13,291 nucleotides of DNA from Klenkia sp. GTDB taxonomy: Bacteria; Actinomycetota; Actinomycetes; Mycobacteriales; Geodermatophilaceae. Of the stretch, positions 12,665-13,291 are shown one piece after another (the stretch's first letter is position 1; each line of letters begins with the position of its first letter). The notes below the pieces were generated by a model, which did no database searches, was not told where the DNA came from, and saw nothing but the letters and a program-made list of their open reading frames with translations. The DNA lies in contig JAOPVM010000422.1 in the NCBI GenBank assembly GCA_025966215.1, positions 1-13,291 of the forward strand. Reading direction: 5' to 3'. Made by a program: the position numbers and the translations under genes.

Positions 12665-13291
12665 GCGCGCTGCCACCCCCGCCCGGCGATGCCCTGCGGG
12701 CGGACGAGCAGGAAGGCGATGATCAGCCCGAAGACGACGACGTCGCGCAGGTCGGAGACCCAGTAGGCGACGACGGCGGTCTCGATGACGGCGAGGGCGA
12801 CCGCGGCCAGGACCGTGGCCCCGATGCTGCCCACCCCGGCGATGATGATCACCGCGAAGGCCTTGAACAAGAGCGACTCCCCCATGGTGGCGTCGACGGC
12901 GTTGACCTGGACGGCGAGCAGGACGCCGGCCAGGCCGGCCACCGCTCCCGTGGCGGTGATGGTGAGGGCGGAGAGCCGGTCGACCGACACGCCGGTGAGC
13001 TTGGCGGTGTCCCGGTCGAAGGACAGCGCGCGCAGCGCCCGGCCCTGTCGGCTGCGGGTCAGGAACCAGGCGATGCCGGCCGAGGCGAGCACGGCGACCG
13101 CGATGATCACCAGCTGGATGTCGGTGACCTGGACCCCGGCGACGCGGAAGGTCTGCACGCGGAACAGCCCCTCGGGCAGGCCGCGGGGCTGCCCGCCGGT
13201 GAGCTGCTCGGCGGCCGCCACCAGGAGGGCGGCCGTGGCCACCGTGGCGATGACCGTGGTGAGCGTGCGTTGGTGTTCGTCGACCGCACGT
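12661..13291 (-). CDS. livH: Liv-type ABC transporter permease (LivH-like), 5' end outside the window
   Basis: The last 209 residues are inside the window; the frame runs open to the right edge, where it reads AVDEHQRTLTTVIATVATAALLVAAA, so the true start is further right (family length about 290). Membrane segments include LVIIAVAVLASAGIAWFL, LTITATGAVAGLAGVLLAV, FAVIIIAGVGSIGATVLAAVALAV and VVFGLIIAFLLVRPQG. The LivH-type coupling loop is seen in GRALRALSFDRDTAKLTGVSVDR. The substrate-binding protein that such systems need is not in the window and may lie upstream, to the right. Confidence 0.88.
   Translation of the reverse strand, partial: RAVDEHQRTLTTVIATVATAALLVAAAEQLTGGQPRGLPEGLFRVQTFRVAGVQVTDIQLVIIAVAVLASAGIAWFLTRSRQGRALRALSFDRDTAKLTGVSVDRLSALTITATGAVAGLAGVLLAVQVNAVDATMGESLLFKAFAVIIIAGVGSIGATVLAAVALAVIETAVVAYWVSDLRDVVVFGLIIAFLLVRPQGIAGRGWQRA

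Noticed and set aside
10312..13291. Assignment of the transporter specifically to branched-chain amino acids
   Set aside because: The Liv family in actinobacteria carries many substrates, no binding protein is in the window, and the neighbours are catabolic rather than amino-acid genes.
1..13291. tRNA, rRNA, CRISPR array, insertion sequence or phage integration site
   Set aside because: I saw no cloverleaf with a GGTTC-type arm, no regularly spaced repeats, no transposase or integrase domain and no terminal inverted repeats.

Overview
This is a GC-rich (roughly 70% or more) chromosomal stretch from an actinobacterium. The codon third positions are almost all G or C, GTG starts are frequent, and the gene families (Liv-type ABC transporter, LLM flavin oxidoreductase, TetR and GntR regulators, actinobacterial MBL hydrolase) fit soil Actinomycetota such as Geodermatophilaceae or Pseudonocardiales. 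That placement is inference. No RNA gene, insertion sequence, CRISPR array or phage gene is visible.

Left part, plus strand (1-2565): a decayed segment at 45-623 keeps a good ribosome binding site and an SDR-like N-terminus, then the beginning, a Rossmann scrap and the very end of a zinc alcohol dehydrogenase, all without a stop codon. Its stop overlaps (GTGA) the start of an intact MBL-fold hydrolase (620-1441). A 353-base stretch of doubtful coding status follows, then an intact class I methyltransferase (1795-2565) and a 360-base spacer with hairpins.

Middle part (2926-7101): a CitE-family CoA-ester lyase (minus) and a short citrate-synthase-fold citryl-CoA-lyase-like protein (plus) diverge from an 84-base AT-richer promoter region. 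The plus-strand unit continues with a TetR regulator overlapping the lyase stop. After an 80-base region with a consensus-like -35 box and nested repeats come an amidohydrolase-2-like protein and, overlapping by 4 bases, a DUF59/MIP18-type iron-sulfur assembly-like protein. The two CoA-lyase-fold proteins suggest carbon-carbon cleavage or condensation of a hydroxyacyl-CoA. The amidohydrolase plus DUF59 pair is, from memory, typical of mycobacterial propane/acetone diiron monooxygenase clusters, but no monooxygenase is present here.

Right part, all minus strand (7112-13291): reading in the direction of transcription, livH (cut by the window edge), livM, livG and livF are joined by 4-base stop/start overlaps. 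They are followed by a FadR-type GntR regulator and a strong hairpin. A second unit then reads LLM flavin-dependent oxidoreductase, enoyl-CoA hydratase-like protein and TetR regulator. It looks like an uptake-and-degradation locus: import of a small organic acid or amide-like compound, flavin oxygenation, CoA-ester processing, and two local repressors. The substrate cannot be read from the sequence. The convergent DUF59 and TetR genes share a perfect 12-bp hairpin.

The points most worth a second look are the citryl-CoA-lyase-like protein with Thr in place of the expected catalytic Asp, the amidohydrolase lacking two canonical metal/catalytic residues while paired with an Fe-S assembly-like protein, and the in-frame collapsed SDR/ADH remnant.
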